This document shows positions 1 through 8,485 of a DNA stretch of 64,000 nt, in pieces. Below the pieces are notes generated by a model. It was not told the DNA's origin. It made no database searches and saw only the letters and a list, made by a program, of their open reading frames with translations. A program made the translations under genes and the position numbers. This DNA comes from Modicisalibacter tunisiensis (GTDB taxonomy: Bacteria > Pseudomonadota > Gammaproteobacteria > Pseudomonadales > Halomonadaceae). The stretch lies in NCBI RefSeq assembly GCF_020148005.1, contig NZ_JAGXFD010000001.1, forward strand, positions 2,743,593-2,807,592, read 5' to 3'. Positions within the stretch are counted from its first letter, which is position 1. Every line of letters starts with the position of its first letter.

Positions 1-160
1 GGTCATGGACATCGTCACGGTACCGCCAGCGCCGGATCGTCGCGGGGGAGACGCCATACTGGCGAGCCAGCTCGCTATCCGTGATGCTGGACGGTGCCGC
101 CTGGATTTCAGCACGGACCTTCGGTGTCGTGGTGGCCTGCTTATGCAGCTTGATGTCCAT
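1..160 (-). CDS. IS481-type transposase, N-terminal part (cut by window edge)
   Basis: The reverse strand opens with an ATG at 158-160 and stays open to the window edge (53 codons). The product begins MDIKLHKQATTTPKVR and continues with a helix-turn-helix of the kind SELARQYGVSPATIRRWR. This is the N-terminal DNA-binding part of IS481/IS3-like DDE transposases; the catalytic core lies outside the window. A strong hairpin at 285-314 separates it from the IS5 remnant. Family assignment rests only on the HTH segment, so another transposase with the same N-terminus is possible. Confidence 0.7.
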   Translation of the reverse strand, partial: MDIKLHKQATTTPKVRAEIQAAPSSITDSELARQYGVSPATIRRWRYRDDVHD

Positions 161-284
161 GAACCTGCTCCCGAATGAATTGCTGTAGAAGCTCTCTGGC
201 TGCCAGCAGAGAATAACTCCTATAACTCATTTGATCATCCGGGCCCCTACATTTATGCGCTCGTGATCAAAACCGGGCAGCCAT

Positions 285-314
285 GTAAAACGCCCAGCGA
301 GCTGGGCGTTTTAC
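285..314. terminator. Perfect bidirectional terminator hairpin
   Basis: A 14-bp arm GTAAAACGCCCAGC (285-298) pairs exactly with GCTGGGCGTTTTAC (301-314) around a GA loop. The stem is GC-rich in the middle with A/T runs at both ends, so it can act as an intrinsic terminator in either direction. It lies between two transposase remnants. The rest of 161-400 holds no recognisable gene. Confidence 0.8.
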
Positions 315-371
315 GGAAAAGGCGAGAAAATATTAGATTTTATATATACAGATCATTTCGGTAACAATGTT

Positions 372-1118
372 TCAGTTACCCAACCTATTAAGAGCGCCTT
401 TCAAAACCTGCCTTGAAGCTTGTTCAGATAGACCAAGGAACAGCCCAGCAGCGTAAAGGCATAATGGATATCGACTCGTCGCTCATAGCGCGTGGTGAGT
501 CGCCTCATCCGGCCCAGCCAGGCAAAGGTTCGTTCGACAACCCAGCGATGGCAGCCGAGTCGCTGACTATCCTCGACACCTCGACGAGCAATACGGGGCT
601 GAATGCCACGTCGCCGACAGGCTCGGCGGCAACGGCGATGATCGCACGCCTTGTCCGCATGGAGTTTGTCGGGACGACGGCGAGGCCGTCCCGGTCGCCC
701 CGACGAAATCGGTGGAACGCTATCGAACAGAGCCGTTAATGGCACACTATCGTTCATGTTGGCTCCCGAAAGCAGGACAGCCAACGGGACTCCCTGACGA
801 TCGGTCAGGAGGTGCCGCTTGGTGCCCGGTCTTCCTCGGTCTGTCGGGTTGGGGCCGATCGATGAGCCCCCTTTTTTGCCGGTAAGGAGGCACTGTCCAT
901 ACAGGCTCGCTCCCAATCCAGTTGATCCGCATGCTGCAAGTGTTCCAGCAGCGTCTGATGCAAGCGTTCCCAGACGCCCGCTTCCTGCCAGTCACGCAGG
1001 CGCCGCCAACAGGTCACGCCGGAACCGCATCCCATCTCTTGAGGCAACATCTCCCAAGGGATACCCGAGCGCAGGACGAATAGGATGCCTGTCAGGGCTG
1101 CACGATTGGAAACTATCG
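372..1118 (-). mobile_element. Truncated IS5-family (IS427-like) insertion sequence
   Basis: The segment carries both transposase frames of a two-frame IS5-family element. The homology with transposase stops near 1118-1128, exactly where yjbH-like coding begins on the other strand. The first 30-40 codons of the transposase and that end of the element are therefore missing. The other end must lie close to 370-400, just beyond the transposase stop; no reliable terminal inverted repeat or target duplication could be recognised there. It looks like an insertion followed by a deletion. Confidence 0.65.
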
Positions 1119-1128
1119 GCGGACGTCG
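401..1128 (-). pseudogene. IS5-family transposase, 5'-truncated, two frames joined by a -1 slip
   Basis: The upstream frame (about 1128 down to 805) encodes RAALTGILFVLRSGIPWEML and CGSGVTCWRRLRDWQ, typical of the N-terminal half of IS427-group transposases. The downstream frame (916-401) encodes the catalytic C-terminal part, including ADKACDHRR and a WVVERTFAWLGRMRRL block that holds the final Glu. On the coding strand the frames overlap at a canonical slippery heptamer A AAA AAG (plus-strand 871-877), which would give a -1 programmed frameshift. The natural start is missing, because the reading frame runs into yjbH sequence, so the gene is probably inactive. Confidence 0.8.
871..877 (-). 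promoter_or_regulatory. -1 ribosomal frameshift slippery heptamer (A AAA AAG)
   Basis: Read on the minus strand the bases are A_AAA_AAG in the frame of the upstream transposase half (codons GCA AAA AAG), followed by a G run. A one-base backward slip places the ribosome in the frame of the downstream half (GGC AAA AAA GGG). This is the standard arrangement for IS5-family two-frame transposases. The function is inferred from the sequence pattern. Confidence 0.6.
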
Positions 1129-2162
1129 ATACCTTCCGCTACCGCTGGCAGTCCCGCGGCCTGGGGCTGCGGGAGGATATCCAGCCACGTCGTGCCTTTC
1201 TCGCCGCCAGCCGGTCGGCGGCCCACGATGCGATCTATCGCCACAGCCTTTACGCCACCGCCCTGACCCGGCCCGACGCCACGCCGCCTCGCGGCGAAGT
1301 GCTCCACGAATCCTCGTTGCGCGACTTTTCCTGGGCCCTGTCGCCGGGGCTCAACCAGAACCTCGGTGGGCCGGACGGCTATCTGTATCAGCTCTATGCG
1401 CGCCTGGATGCCGAATACCGCACCGACACCAACGGCTGGTTATCCGGCGAAATCGGCGTCAACCTGGCCGACAACCTCGACAATTACACCTACATCGCCG
1501 ACTCCGAGCTGCCCCGCGTGCGCACGCACATCGGTGACTACCTGGCCGGCAGCCGTGTCGGCATCCACACTCTCCAGTACACCCGCACCACGCATTTCGC
1601 CCGCAACTGGTACGCGATGGGCTATGGCGGCCTGCTGGAGATGATGTATGCCGGTGCCGGCGGCGAGGTGCTCTATCGCCCGTTCAACAGCCCGCTGGCC
1701 CTGGGCGCCGACCTCAACTGGGTCCGGCAGCGTGATTTCGACCAGCGCTTCGACCTGCGCGATTACAGCACCTGGACCGGCCACGCCACCGCCTACCTGC
1801 AGACCGGCGTCGGGGACGTGCTCGCCAAGCTCAGCGTGGGTCGCTATCTCGCCGGAGATCTCGGGACCACGCTCGACCTGTCGCGCCGGTTCGCCAACGG
1901 CGTGAACGTGGGCGCCTGGGTGACCCTGACCGATGCCGGCAACGCCTATGGCGAAGGAGATTTCGACAAGGGTGTCTACATCAGCATCCCGCTCGATGCG
2001 TTCTTCGTCGAATCCAGCCGCGGTTACTCGACCATTGCCTGGCAGCCACTGACCCGGGACGGTGGCGCGCGTCTCGCCCGGCGCTACTCCCTCTACGGCC
2101 TGACGCAGGAGCGCGACATGGGCAGCTACTGGGAAGACGCCAGGACGATCATGGAGCCGTAG
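1119..2162 (+). pseudogene. yjbH: YjbH-like exopolysaccharide/outer-membrane protein, C-terminal remnant
   Basis: From about 1119 the plus strand encodes roughly 347 residues starting ADVDTFRYRWQSRGLGLRED and ending at the TAG at 2160-2162. The alternating beta-strand pattern and the blocks LSPGLNQNLGGPDGYLYQL, FARNWYAMGYGGLLEMM and SIPLDAFF are typical of the C-terminal half of YjbH, the predicted outer-membrane beta-barrel of the yjbEFGH exopolysaccharide operon. YjbH proteins are usually about 700 residues, so half the gene, including the signal peptide, is gone. The same frame continues upstream to 819, but that part is antisense to the IS transposase and is not real protein. Confidence 0.7.
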
Positions 2163-2234
2163 CGAAACCTCGCTCGTCCATGGCCGCCGGTCAGCCGCGA
2201 GCCCGCACGTCATGGACGACCGGCAAGCGCCTCC

Positions 2235-2999
2235 TCAGCGGTAACGCCGGGCCAGTTCGCGCATCGCCCCGGCCAGCAGCAGGGCATCGACGCCCACGCC
2301 GACGAAGGTGCAGCCGGCGTCCCGCCAGGCCCGGGCCTGGGCGTCATCCAGCGTGATGATGCCGGCGGCCTTGCCGGCGTCGCGAATGCGCCGGATGGCG
2401 TCGTCGATGGCCCGCGTGACGGCCGGGTGGTCCGGCTGCCCCGGGTAGCCCATGGCGGCGGAGAGATCCGCCGGGCCGATGAACAGGCCATCCACGCCCT
2501 CCACGGCGGCGATGGCCTCGATATTGTCCAGTGCCGCCGGGCTCTCGACCTGCAGGATCAGGCAGACCTCGTCATCGGCCCGGGCAACATAGTCCTCGAT
2601 CTCGCCCCAGCGCGAGGCCCGCGCCAGCACGCTGCCGACCCCGCGAATGCCCGCGGGCGGATAGCGCGTCGCGGCGACCAGCCGCGCGGCCTGCTCGGCA
2701 TCCTCGACCATGGGGATCAGGAAGTTCTGCACCCCGATGTCCAGATACTGCTTGAGCAGGACCGGGTCACCGGTCGGCGGGCGCACGACCGGGTGACTCG
2801 CATGCGCGGCCATGACCTGCAACTGCCCCAGCAGGCTCTGCAGATCGTTCGGCGCGTGCTCGCCATCGAGCAGCAGCCAGTCGAAGCCGGCCGTGGCCGC
2901 CATGTCCGCCACATAAGGGCTCGCCAGCCCCAGCCAGATCCCGTGAAGCACGTCGCCGGCGCTAAGCCGGCGCTTGAAGTCATTTTCGCCCATTTGCAT
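2235..2999 (-). CDS. HpcH/HpaI-family class II aldolase (pyruvate-dependent)
   Basis: A 254-residue protein of the HpaI/GarL/RhmA family, which reversibly cleaves 2-keto-3-deoxy acids to pyruvate and an aldehyde using a divalent metal. Visible signatures are [11 protein letters not shown] (active-site His), [21 protein letters not shown] (metal-binding Glu) and [17 protein letters not shown]. The ATG at 2999 follows GGGGAGAG; an in-frame ATG at 2993 is also possible. It is the last gene of the minus-strand sulfonate block, 167 bp downstream of comC. Its natural substrate cannot be read from sequence. A role in a sulfonated keto-acid step is only suggested by position. Confidence 0.85.
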   Translation of the reverse strand: MQMGENDFKRRLSAGDVLHGIWLGLASPYVADMAATAGFDWLLLDGEHAPNDLQSLLGQLQVMAAHASHPVVRPPTGDPVLLKQYLDIGVQNFLIPMVEDAEQAARLVAATRYPPAGIRGVGSVLARASRWGEIEDYVARADDEVCLILQVESPAALDNIEAIAAVEGVDGLFIGPADLSAAMGYPGQPDHPAVTRAIDDAIRRIRDAGKAAGIITLDDAQARAWRDAGCTFVGVGVDALLLAGAMRELARRYR

Positions 3000-3069
3000 C
3001 GTTCATCTCTCCCCATCCCGGATTTCCCGACGTGACGGCGTCAATGACCGTCACGTCACACAACCTGTC

Positions 3070-3079
3070 ATGCAAGCAT
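3070..3079. promoter_or_regulatory. Possible operator upstream of the aldolase gene
   Basis: ATGCAAGCAT (arms ATGC/GCAT) lies about 70 bp upstream of the aldolase start, in the 167-bp gap after comC. It resembles a small regulator half-palindrome and suggests that the aldolase may have its own promoter. The motif is short and could be chance. Confidence 0.25.
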
Positions 3080-3166
3080 ACACAAGACGTTCGGAATGGC
3101 GAGAGCGAACAGCCGATGCTTCAGGCGTTCAGGCAGAGGGCCGATGACGCCGCCCTGCCGCCGAAC

Positions 3167-4171
3167 TCAATCGGCCGGCGTTCCACAATAGGCCCTGAGC
3201 TCCTCGACGAGTGCCGCGGGGAGTTCGATGCGCTCGGCATGACGCGCACGCGTGGCATAGCGACGAGCGCCCGGCAGGCGCACGCCATCCTGCTCGAGCA
3301 TCGCCGTCAGCAGGGTCTCGACATGGGCCGTGTAACCTTCGCCGAAATGCGCCGGATCGAAGGCCAGGATCAGGTGGCCGACCCCGGGCGGCTCCCCTTC
3401 GGCTTCGAAGAAGGAAGACGCCTGGAAGCCGAAGTGGCTGCCGGTGAGCCCGGCGGTCAGCAGCTCCACCATCAGTGCCAGCGCTGCGCCCTTGGCATCC
3501 CCCGCGGGCACCATGCTGCCGGCGATGGCGGCATCGGGGTCGGTGGTGGGCCGGCCCTCGGTATCGAGCGCCCAGCCCTCGGGAATCGACTCCCCCGCCT
3601 TCTTCGCCAACATCACCTTGCCCCGGGCGACCTTCGACAGCGAGAGATCGATCACCAGCGGGTCGGCCTCCGCCCGCGGCGTGGCGAAGGCGATCGGGTT
3701 GGTGCCATACAGCGGCCGCTTGCCGCCCCAGGGGGCCATCGCCGAGGGCGCATTGCTGAAGGCCAGCGCCACCAGCCCTTCCCGCGCCAGTTGCTCGACC
3801 GGCGCTCCGGCAACACCGAAGTGATGGGACTGGGCGATGGCCACCGCGACCATGCCCAGCTCGCGGGCCAGCGGGATCGCCCGTTCGACGCCGCGGGCGA
3901 TCGCCGGGAACGCCAGGCCGTGCCGGGCATCGACCCGAATCACCGAGCCCTTGACGTCGACCCGGGCGCGGGCATCGGCGACCACCTTGCCGCTGCGCGC
4001 CTGGGCCAGGTAGAACGGCAGGCGCGACAGCCCGTGAGACGGCAGGCCGTCGCGTTCGGCGTCCAGCAGGGCGCGCGCGCAGACACCGGCCTCCCACTCG
4101 GGAACACCGACGGCCAGCAGCGCATCGTGTGCCAGAGCCTGCGCCTCGTCCAGCGTCAGTTGCGTCTTCAT
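3167..4171 (-). CDS. comC: (R)-sulfolactate dehydrogenase, malate/LDH type 2 family
   Basis: A 334-residue member of the Ldh2/MdhC/YlbC family, NAD(P)-dependent 2-hydroxyacid dehydrogenases unrelated to classical malate dehydrogenase. Seen: SHGLSRLPFYL near residue 55, AIAQSHHFGVAGAPVEQLA (conserved His-His), ALAFSNAPSAMAPWGGKRPLYGTNPIAFA and the C-terminal LPGARRY. It overlaps the slcC stop by 4 nt (ATGA), so the two are translationally coupled. In Chromohalobacter salexigens this gene pair interconverts sulfolactate enantiomers through sulfopyruvate, with ComC acting on the (R)-form. The substrate is inferred from the family plus the suyAB, hpsN and slcC context; a malate or lactate dehydrogenase role is the alternative. 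Confidence 0.85.
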   Translation of the reverse strand: MKTQLTLDEAQALAHDALLAVGVPEWEAGVCARALLDAERDGLPSHGLSRLPFYLAQARSGKVVADARARVDVKGSVIRVDARHGLAFPAIARGVERAIPLARELGMVAVAIAQSHHFGVAGAPVEQLAREGLVALAFSNAPSAMAPWGGKRPLYGTNPIAFATPRAEADPLVIDLSLSKVARGKVMLAKKAGESIPEGWALDTEGRPTTDPDAAIAGSMVPAGDAKGAALALMVELLTAGLTGSHFGFQASSFFEAEGEPPGVGHLILAFDPAHFGEGYTAHVETLLTAMLEQDGVRLPGARRYATRARHAERIELPAALVEELRAYCGTPAD

Positions 4172-5097
4172 GCGGGGACTCCCAGCGCGCGGCGCACGTT
4201 GTCGATGGTGATCCAGCTGATGCGGGTGTTGGACTCGTGGGTGACCCCGGCGATGTGCGGCGTGGCGATCAGCCCCTCGACCCCGGCCAGCACCGAGCCT
4301 GCAGCAAGCGGCTCGTTCTCGAAGACGTCGAGCATCGCCCCGCCCAGGTGGCCTTCGCTCAGGCTGGCCGCCAGGGCCGCCTCATCGACGATGCCGCCAC
4401 GGGCCGTGTTGATCAGTACGCTGCCGGCTTTCATCCTCGCCAGCGCCGCGGCGTCGATCAGGTGTCGCGTGCCTTCGGTCAGCGGTACATGCAGGCTGAC
4501 GGCATCCGCCTTCTCCAGCAGCGTCTCGAGTTGCTCGACGCGCCCGACCGTCGCCCAGGCGGCATCGTCCTCGGCCACGAAGGGGTCGAAGGCCATCACC
4601 TGCAGCCCCAGATACTGGGCACGCCGCGCCAGATCCCGGGCAATGCCACCGAAGCCCACCAGCCCCAGCACGGCACCCTGGGTTTCATGTCCCATCAGCG
4701 CCTGACGCGGCCATTCACCGTCGAGAACCCGCGGTGTCGACAGATAGGCCCCGCGACGCAGCATGAAGATACCGGTCAGCACGTACTCGGCGACCGACAC
4801 GGTATTGCCGCCGGTCGCCGGCAGTACCTCGATGCCCCGCTCGCGACAGCTATCGAGATCGATGTTGTCCAGCCCGACCCCCAGCCGCCCCACGGCTGTC
4901 AGGTCGGGGAACCGATCGAGCAGTTCACGATCGACACGAGTGCGATTGCGCACGATCAGCGCCTTCACACCCTGCCCCAGCCCCAGCAGACGCTCGCGTT
5001 CCTCCACCAGCGTCGGGTCGAAGGTGACCTCGCAATCCTTCGCCAGGGCCGCGACGGCCGCCTCGTCCATGAACTCACTGATCAACACATCCGTCAT
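4168..5097 (-). CDS. slcC: (S)-sulfolactate dehydrogenase, D-2-hydroxyacid dehydrogenase family
   Basis: A 309-residue NAD-dependent enzyme of the SerA-like family. The Rossmann motif GLVGFGGIARDLA, the substrate-loop block GRLGVGLDNIDL, the INTARGGIVDE segment with catalytic Arg, and the TPHIAG segment with catalytic His are all present. The ATG at 5097 is preferred: the open frame continues upstream, but into the downstream end of the transporter gene. It fits SlcC of Chromohalobacter salexigens, which oxidises (S)-sulfolactate to sulfopyruvate and so feeds the (R)-specific lyase once ComC reduces the product. It lies 17 bp after the TctB-type gene and probably shares its transcript. Confidence 0.88.
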   Translation of the reverse strand: MTDVLISEFMDEAAVAALAKDCEVTFDPTLVEERERLLGLGQGVKALIVRNRTRVDRELLDRFPDLTAVGRLGVGLDNIDLDSCRERGIEVLPATGGNTVSVAEYVLTGIFMLRRGAYLSTPRVLDGEWPRQALMGHETQGAVLGLVGFGGIARDLARRAQYLGLQVMAFDPFVAEDDAAWATVGRVEQLETLLEKADAVSLHVPLTEGTRHLIDAAALARMKAGSVLINTARGGIVDEAALAASLSEGHLGGAMLDVFENEPLAAGSVLAGVEGLIATPHIAGVTHESNTRISWITIDNVRRALGVPA

Positions 5098-5114
5098 GCC
5101 GTTTTCCTCGTTAA

Positions 5115-5597
5115 TCACAATTGACGCCACAGCAGGCCCACCGGCAGCGGCACGTTCAGCACCACGGCGAACAGGGTGTAGAAAGCGCCGATAATGGCCG
5201 CCAGGGCGATGGCGTAGCCCCCGACGCGTCGCGGCGTCCAGGCGTGGTAATGCGCCAGCACGGCCAGCGCCGCGGCGCTGATCAGGCTCGCCGCCAGAAA
5301 GCCCAGCCACTTGAGCGCGAAGCTCCAGACCAGCATCACCGCGATCAGCCCCAGGCGCCGGCCGACGCTGCCCGGCTCGGGCCGCGCACGCCGCGGATGG
5401 ACCACGAAGCTCTTGATCAGCAACGCCGCGCTGAAGACCAGCAGCAGCGTGGCGATGGTGCGCGGGAAGACGCTGGCCATGATCGACATGTCCCGGCTGA
5501 AGACGATCGCCCCGGTAGCGATGACGATCATCACCACGGCCAGCACGCGATCCGACGGACGGGCGTCGAGCGTCGACGTTTCGTGGTCAGTGGCCAT
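5115..5597 (-). CDS. Tripartite tricarboxylate-type carrier, small membrane subunit (TctB/SlcHFG type)
   Basis: A 160-residue protein with four hydrophobic segments (about residues 17-35, 42-60, 84-120 and 127-150), the size and topology of TctB. It overlaps the start region of the large subunit stop by 11 nt, as is usual for these operons. Together with the TctA- and TctC-type proteins upstream it should form the uptake system for sulfolactate, corresponding to slcHFG in organisms with slcC and suyAB. Sequence in this family is poorly conserved, so the call rests mainly on topology and gene order. Confidence 0.82.
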   Translation of the reverse strand: MATDHETSTLDARPSDRVLAVVMIVIATGAIVFSRDMSIMASVFPRTIATLLLVFSAALLIKSFVVHPRRARPEPGSVGRRLGLIAVMLVWSFALKWLGFLAASLISAAALAVLAHYHAWTPRRVGGYAIALAAIIGAFYTLFAVVLNVPLPVGLLWRQL

Positions 5598-7098
5598 TGG
5601 CGGTCTCCTTGGGTGAACGGGTGCGCCAGGCGCGCCACAGCGGGAAGAGCACCGAGAGCAGCACCAGCGCGATGATCGCCAACGACAGCGGCCGACCGAA
5701 GAAGGCGCCCATCACCGAGCCGGAGGCATTGCCCATCAGGTAGCCCTGGACGAAGCCCTGCTCGGCGATCGGTCCCAGGATCAGCCCCAGCACGATCGGC
5801 GACGGCTTCACGCCGTAGCGCGACAGCACCCAGCCGACCACGCCCAGCACCACCATCACCACCACGTCGAAGGGATTGTTGCGGATGGCGTAGGTGCCGA
5901 TGATGGTCATGAAGGCGATGCTCGGCACCAGCAGTGCCTTGGGGATGCTGACGATCGACTTGAAGGCATAACGGCCGATCAGCAGCCCGATGGGCAGCAT
6001 CAGCAACGTGGCGATGAACAGCCCGCCGATGAAGGTGTAGGTGACGCCGACATTGGTGGTGAACATCTCCGGCCCGGTGCGGAATCCCTGGACCAGCAGC
6101 GCACCCAGGATCACCGCGTCGGGCGGTGTGCCCGGAATGCCCAGCACGAAGGTAGGGATGAAACCGCCGCCGACGGTGGCATTGTTGGCGGTCTCGGTGG
6201 CGATCACGCCGTCCGGCTCGCCCTTGCCGAACTGGTCACTGCGCGGCGAGGTGCGCCGGGCCTCGGAATAGGACACCAGGCTGGCAATCGAGCCGCCGGC
6301 CCCCGGCAGGATCGCCACGGCGGTGCCGATGATCGCGCTGCGCAGGGCATTGAACTTGCCCCGCCACATCAGCGAGAGCCCCTCGCCGAAGCGGATGCCG
6401 CGCCCCTCCTCGGGCGGCTCCAGGTGAGCGCTGGGTGTGGCCACCAGGTCGATCAGTACCGGGATGCAGTACAGACCGATCAGCGCCGAGATAACTTCCA
6501 CCCCGCCGAGCAGGAACTGCGAGCCGAACGCGTAACGGATATCAGCGCCGATCACCGAGACGCCGACCGTCGACAGCAGCAGCCCCAGCCCGGCGCCGAT
6601 GAAGCCCTTGAGAGCGGAGCCTTCCGATAATGCAGAAATCAGGGTCAGTCCGAAGATTGCCAACCAAAAATACTCGACGGATCCGAATTTAAGCGCAACC
6701 TGTGCCAGAAGCGGCGCCAGTGTCAAAAGCGCTAACGCCCCCACTAGCCCCCCGACCATCGAGGACATCGTAGAGAGGGTAACCGCCAGATCACCGTCAC
6801 CACGTTGCGCCATAGGATAGCCGTCGAATGTCGTGGCGATCGCCGCTGGAGTGCCCGGCGTATTGACGAGGATGGCAGCATAGGAGCCGCCATAGATGGC
6901 GCCGGTATAGATCGCCCCGAGCATGATCAGTGCGGCTTCGGGCGGCATGCCGAAGGTGACCGGTACCAACACCGCCACCGCCATAGTGGCGGATAGTCCC
7001 GGCAAGGCCTCGATGAAGATCCCCGCGGCAACACCCAATACAGCGAGTAGAAAGTTTATTGGGGAGAACGCCACCATCATGAAACTCAAGTTTTCCAT
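5587..7098 (-). CDS. Tripartite tricarboxylate-type carrier, large membrane subunit (TctA/SlcHFG type)
   Basis: A 503-residue multi-spanning protein with TctA signatures: GIFIEALPGLSATMAVAVLVPVTF at the N-terminus, YGGSYAAILVNTPGTPAAIATTFDGYPMAQ, ILPGAGGSIASLVSYSEARR, and GVIATETANNATVGGGFIPTFVLGIPG. These are the conserved Gly/Pro-rich translocation loops of the family. The 5' third of the gene (about 6600-7100) is visibly lower in GC and uses rarer codons than the rest, although the protein sequence is uninterrupted. It sits between the binding protein and TctB genes. Confidence 0.92.
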   Translation of the reverse strand: MENLSFMMVAFSPINFLLAVLGVAAGIFIEALPGLSATMAVAVLVPVTFGMPPEAALIMLGAIYTGAIYGGSYAAILVNTPGTPAAIATTFDGYPMAQRGDGDLAVTLSTMSSMVGGLVGALALLTLAPLLAQVALKFGSVEYFWLAIFGLTLISALSEGSALKGFIGAGLGLLLSTVGVSVIGADIRYAFGSQFLLGGVEVISALIGLYCIPVLIDLVATPSAHLEPPEEGRGIRFGEGLSLMWRGKFNALRSAIIGTAVAILPGAGGSIASLVSYSEARRTSPRSDQFGKGEPDGVIATETANNATVGGGFIPTFVLGIPGTPPDAVILGALLVQGFRTGPEMFTTNVGVTYTFIGGLFIATLLMLPIGLLIGRYAFKSIVSIPKALLVPSIAFMTIIGTYAIRNNPFDVVVMVVLGVVGWVLSRYGVKPSPIVLGLILGPIAEQGFVQGYLMGNASGSVMGAFFGRPLSLAIIALVLLSVLFPLWRAWRTRSPKETANGH

Positions 7099-7164
7099 AG
7101 AACTACCTCCGTACAGGATAACCCTCGAGGTCGGAGTACCGTTTTCCAGGAATTACCGATTGGC

Positions 7165-8148
7165 TCATTCGATGATGCCCATGCTGCGTGCAACCTCCTC
7201 GTAGGCCTGTTTCTGCTCGGCCATGAACTCATCCACATCGCCGTAGGGCACATTGATCAGCACGAAGCCCAGGTTTTCCATCTTCTGACGGAACTCTGGA
7301 TTCTGGTTGATCTGCTGGAAGAGGCTCGAGAGGTTCTCGGTCACGTCCTCAGGCGTTCCCTTGGGTACCGCCATGCCGCGGTAGGCCCCGCCGGTCATGT
7401 CGTAGCCGAGCTCCTTGAAGGTCGGCACGTCCGGGAACAGCGGATGACGCTCGTCGGCGGCCACCGCCAGCATGCGTACCTTGTCCTTGTGGTTGGCCGC
7501 GGTGGTGGTATAGCCCCACTCGGCCTGCACCTGGCCGCCGAGCAGCGCGGTGACCGCCGCCCCGGTGCCCTTGAAGGGGATGTAGGTGGTCTTGACGTCG
7601 GCCATGGACTCGAAGCGCCGGTTGGCGATGTCGTTGGCCGACTGGGTCCCGCTGCCCGAGACGGTGACGCTGCCCGGCGCCTTCTTGGCGGCGGCGATCA
7701 GGTCATCGAGGGTCTTGTAGGGACTGTCCTTCTTGACGATCAGCGCGTCCGGCGAATAGTGGAAGTAGAAGAAGTTCTTCAGGTCCTCGGTCTTGAAACC
7801 CGGGTCCTTGCCCATCGGCTTGAGAATGATGTGCGGCAGGTTGGTGCCCATGATGGTATAGCCATCGCCATCCATCTCGTTGAGCTGCGACCAGCCGACC
7901 GCACCCCCGCCACCGGCCATGTACTGGATGATCAGCTGCTGGCCGGTGATGTCCTGGAAGTACTTCTGCTGCAGGCGGGCGCTGATGTCCGACTCGCCGC
8001 CCGGGCCGAAGGGAATGATGTACTGGATGTTGTGATCGGGAAAGGAGCCCGCATCGGCGGCCATGGCAGGGCCGGCGATGGCGGCGGCGCTGAGCAGCCC
8101 GCCCATGAGGGCACCCAGTTTCCAGGTCTTGAAGCGTGTCTGGCGCAT
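7165..8148 (-). CDS. Tripartite carrier substrate-binding protein (TctC/SlcHFG type)
   Basis: A 327-residue periplasmic protein with a signal peptide (KLGALMGGLLSAAAIAGPAMA, cleavage after about residue 30). TctC-family features are IQYIIPFGPGGESDISAR, a glycine-rich MAGGGGAVGW loop, and VPTFKELGYDMTGGAYRGMAVPKGTP. The ATG at 8148 gives the proper signal peptide; longer open frames upstream do not. It is the first gene of the minus-strand sulfolactate operon and lies about 290 bp downstream of the shared GntR-type element, giving an unusually long leader. It would capture sulfolactate and deliver it to the TctAB-type permease. Confidence 0.88.
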   Translation of the reverse strand: MRQTRFKTWKLGALMGGLLSAAAIAGPAMAADAGSFPDHNIQYIIPFGPGGESDISARLQQKYFQDITGQQLIIQYMAGGGGAVGWSQLNEMDGDGYTIMGTNLPHIILKPMGKDPGFKTEDLKNFFYFHYSPDALIVKKDSPYKTLDDLIAAAKKAPGSVTVSGSGTQSANDIANRRFESMADVKTTYIPFKGTGAAVTALLGGQVQAEWGYTTTAANHKDKVRMLAVAADERHPLFPDVPTFKELGYDMTGGAYRGMAVPKGTPEDVTENLSSLFQQINQNPEFRQKMENLGFVLINVPYGDVDEFMAEQKQAYEEVARSMGIIE

Positions 8149-8436
8149 GTTTCGGTCTCCGATTCGGTTTGTTGCTGTTGTTGTGCTTCGGTATGGAGCG
8201 AGCCCGCGGGCCCGGCGACACATCGCCCATCGCCATGTCGCGATGCGCGGTGTTGCTCTTGTCGTTCTCGGTTGGCGGCGGACCGGCCCCAGTATTACGC
8301 ATTCCGGCCTCGCCGCGCTGTCTGTCGATACCGTTCTTTGGTCTAGACGCCCTCGGCCTTTTTGCTCAAGGCCATGCTGTTCTCGCCAGACGAGGCCGTC
8401 ATGGTGCCGTGAGGGAGAAGCGGTTTACCTCGCCTG

Positions 8437-8474
8437 CAACTCATGTATATGACATAGTATATAAAACAGTCAAG
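8437..8474 (-). promoter_or_regulatory. Copy 1 of the 38-bp shared promoter/operator (slc operon and gntR)
   Basis: The first 27 bp are identical to 18680-18706 and the last 9 bp (ACAGTCAAG) are identical to 18709-18717; only two bases between them differ. On the minus strand it supplies TTGACT as a -35 box and TATACA 18 bp later as a -10 box, directed toward the binding-protein gene. Inside it ATGT-N5-ACAT forms an imperfect palindrome, as expected for a GntR operator. It ends just upstream of the gntR ribosome-binding site, so autoregulation is likely. Confidence 0.7.
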
Positions 8475-8485
8475 GAGATGTCGGC

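Noticed and set aside
819-1118. N-terminal 100 codons of the plus frame containing yjbH
   Set aside because: This part is antisense to the IS5 transposase; true yjbH similarity begins only near 1119.
3032-4705. A 557-codon plus-strand open frame opposite comC/slcC
   Set aside because: Antisense to two well-supported dehydrogenase genes, with no recognisable domain.
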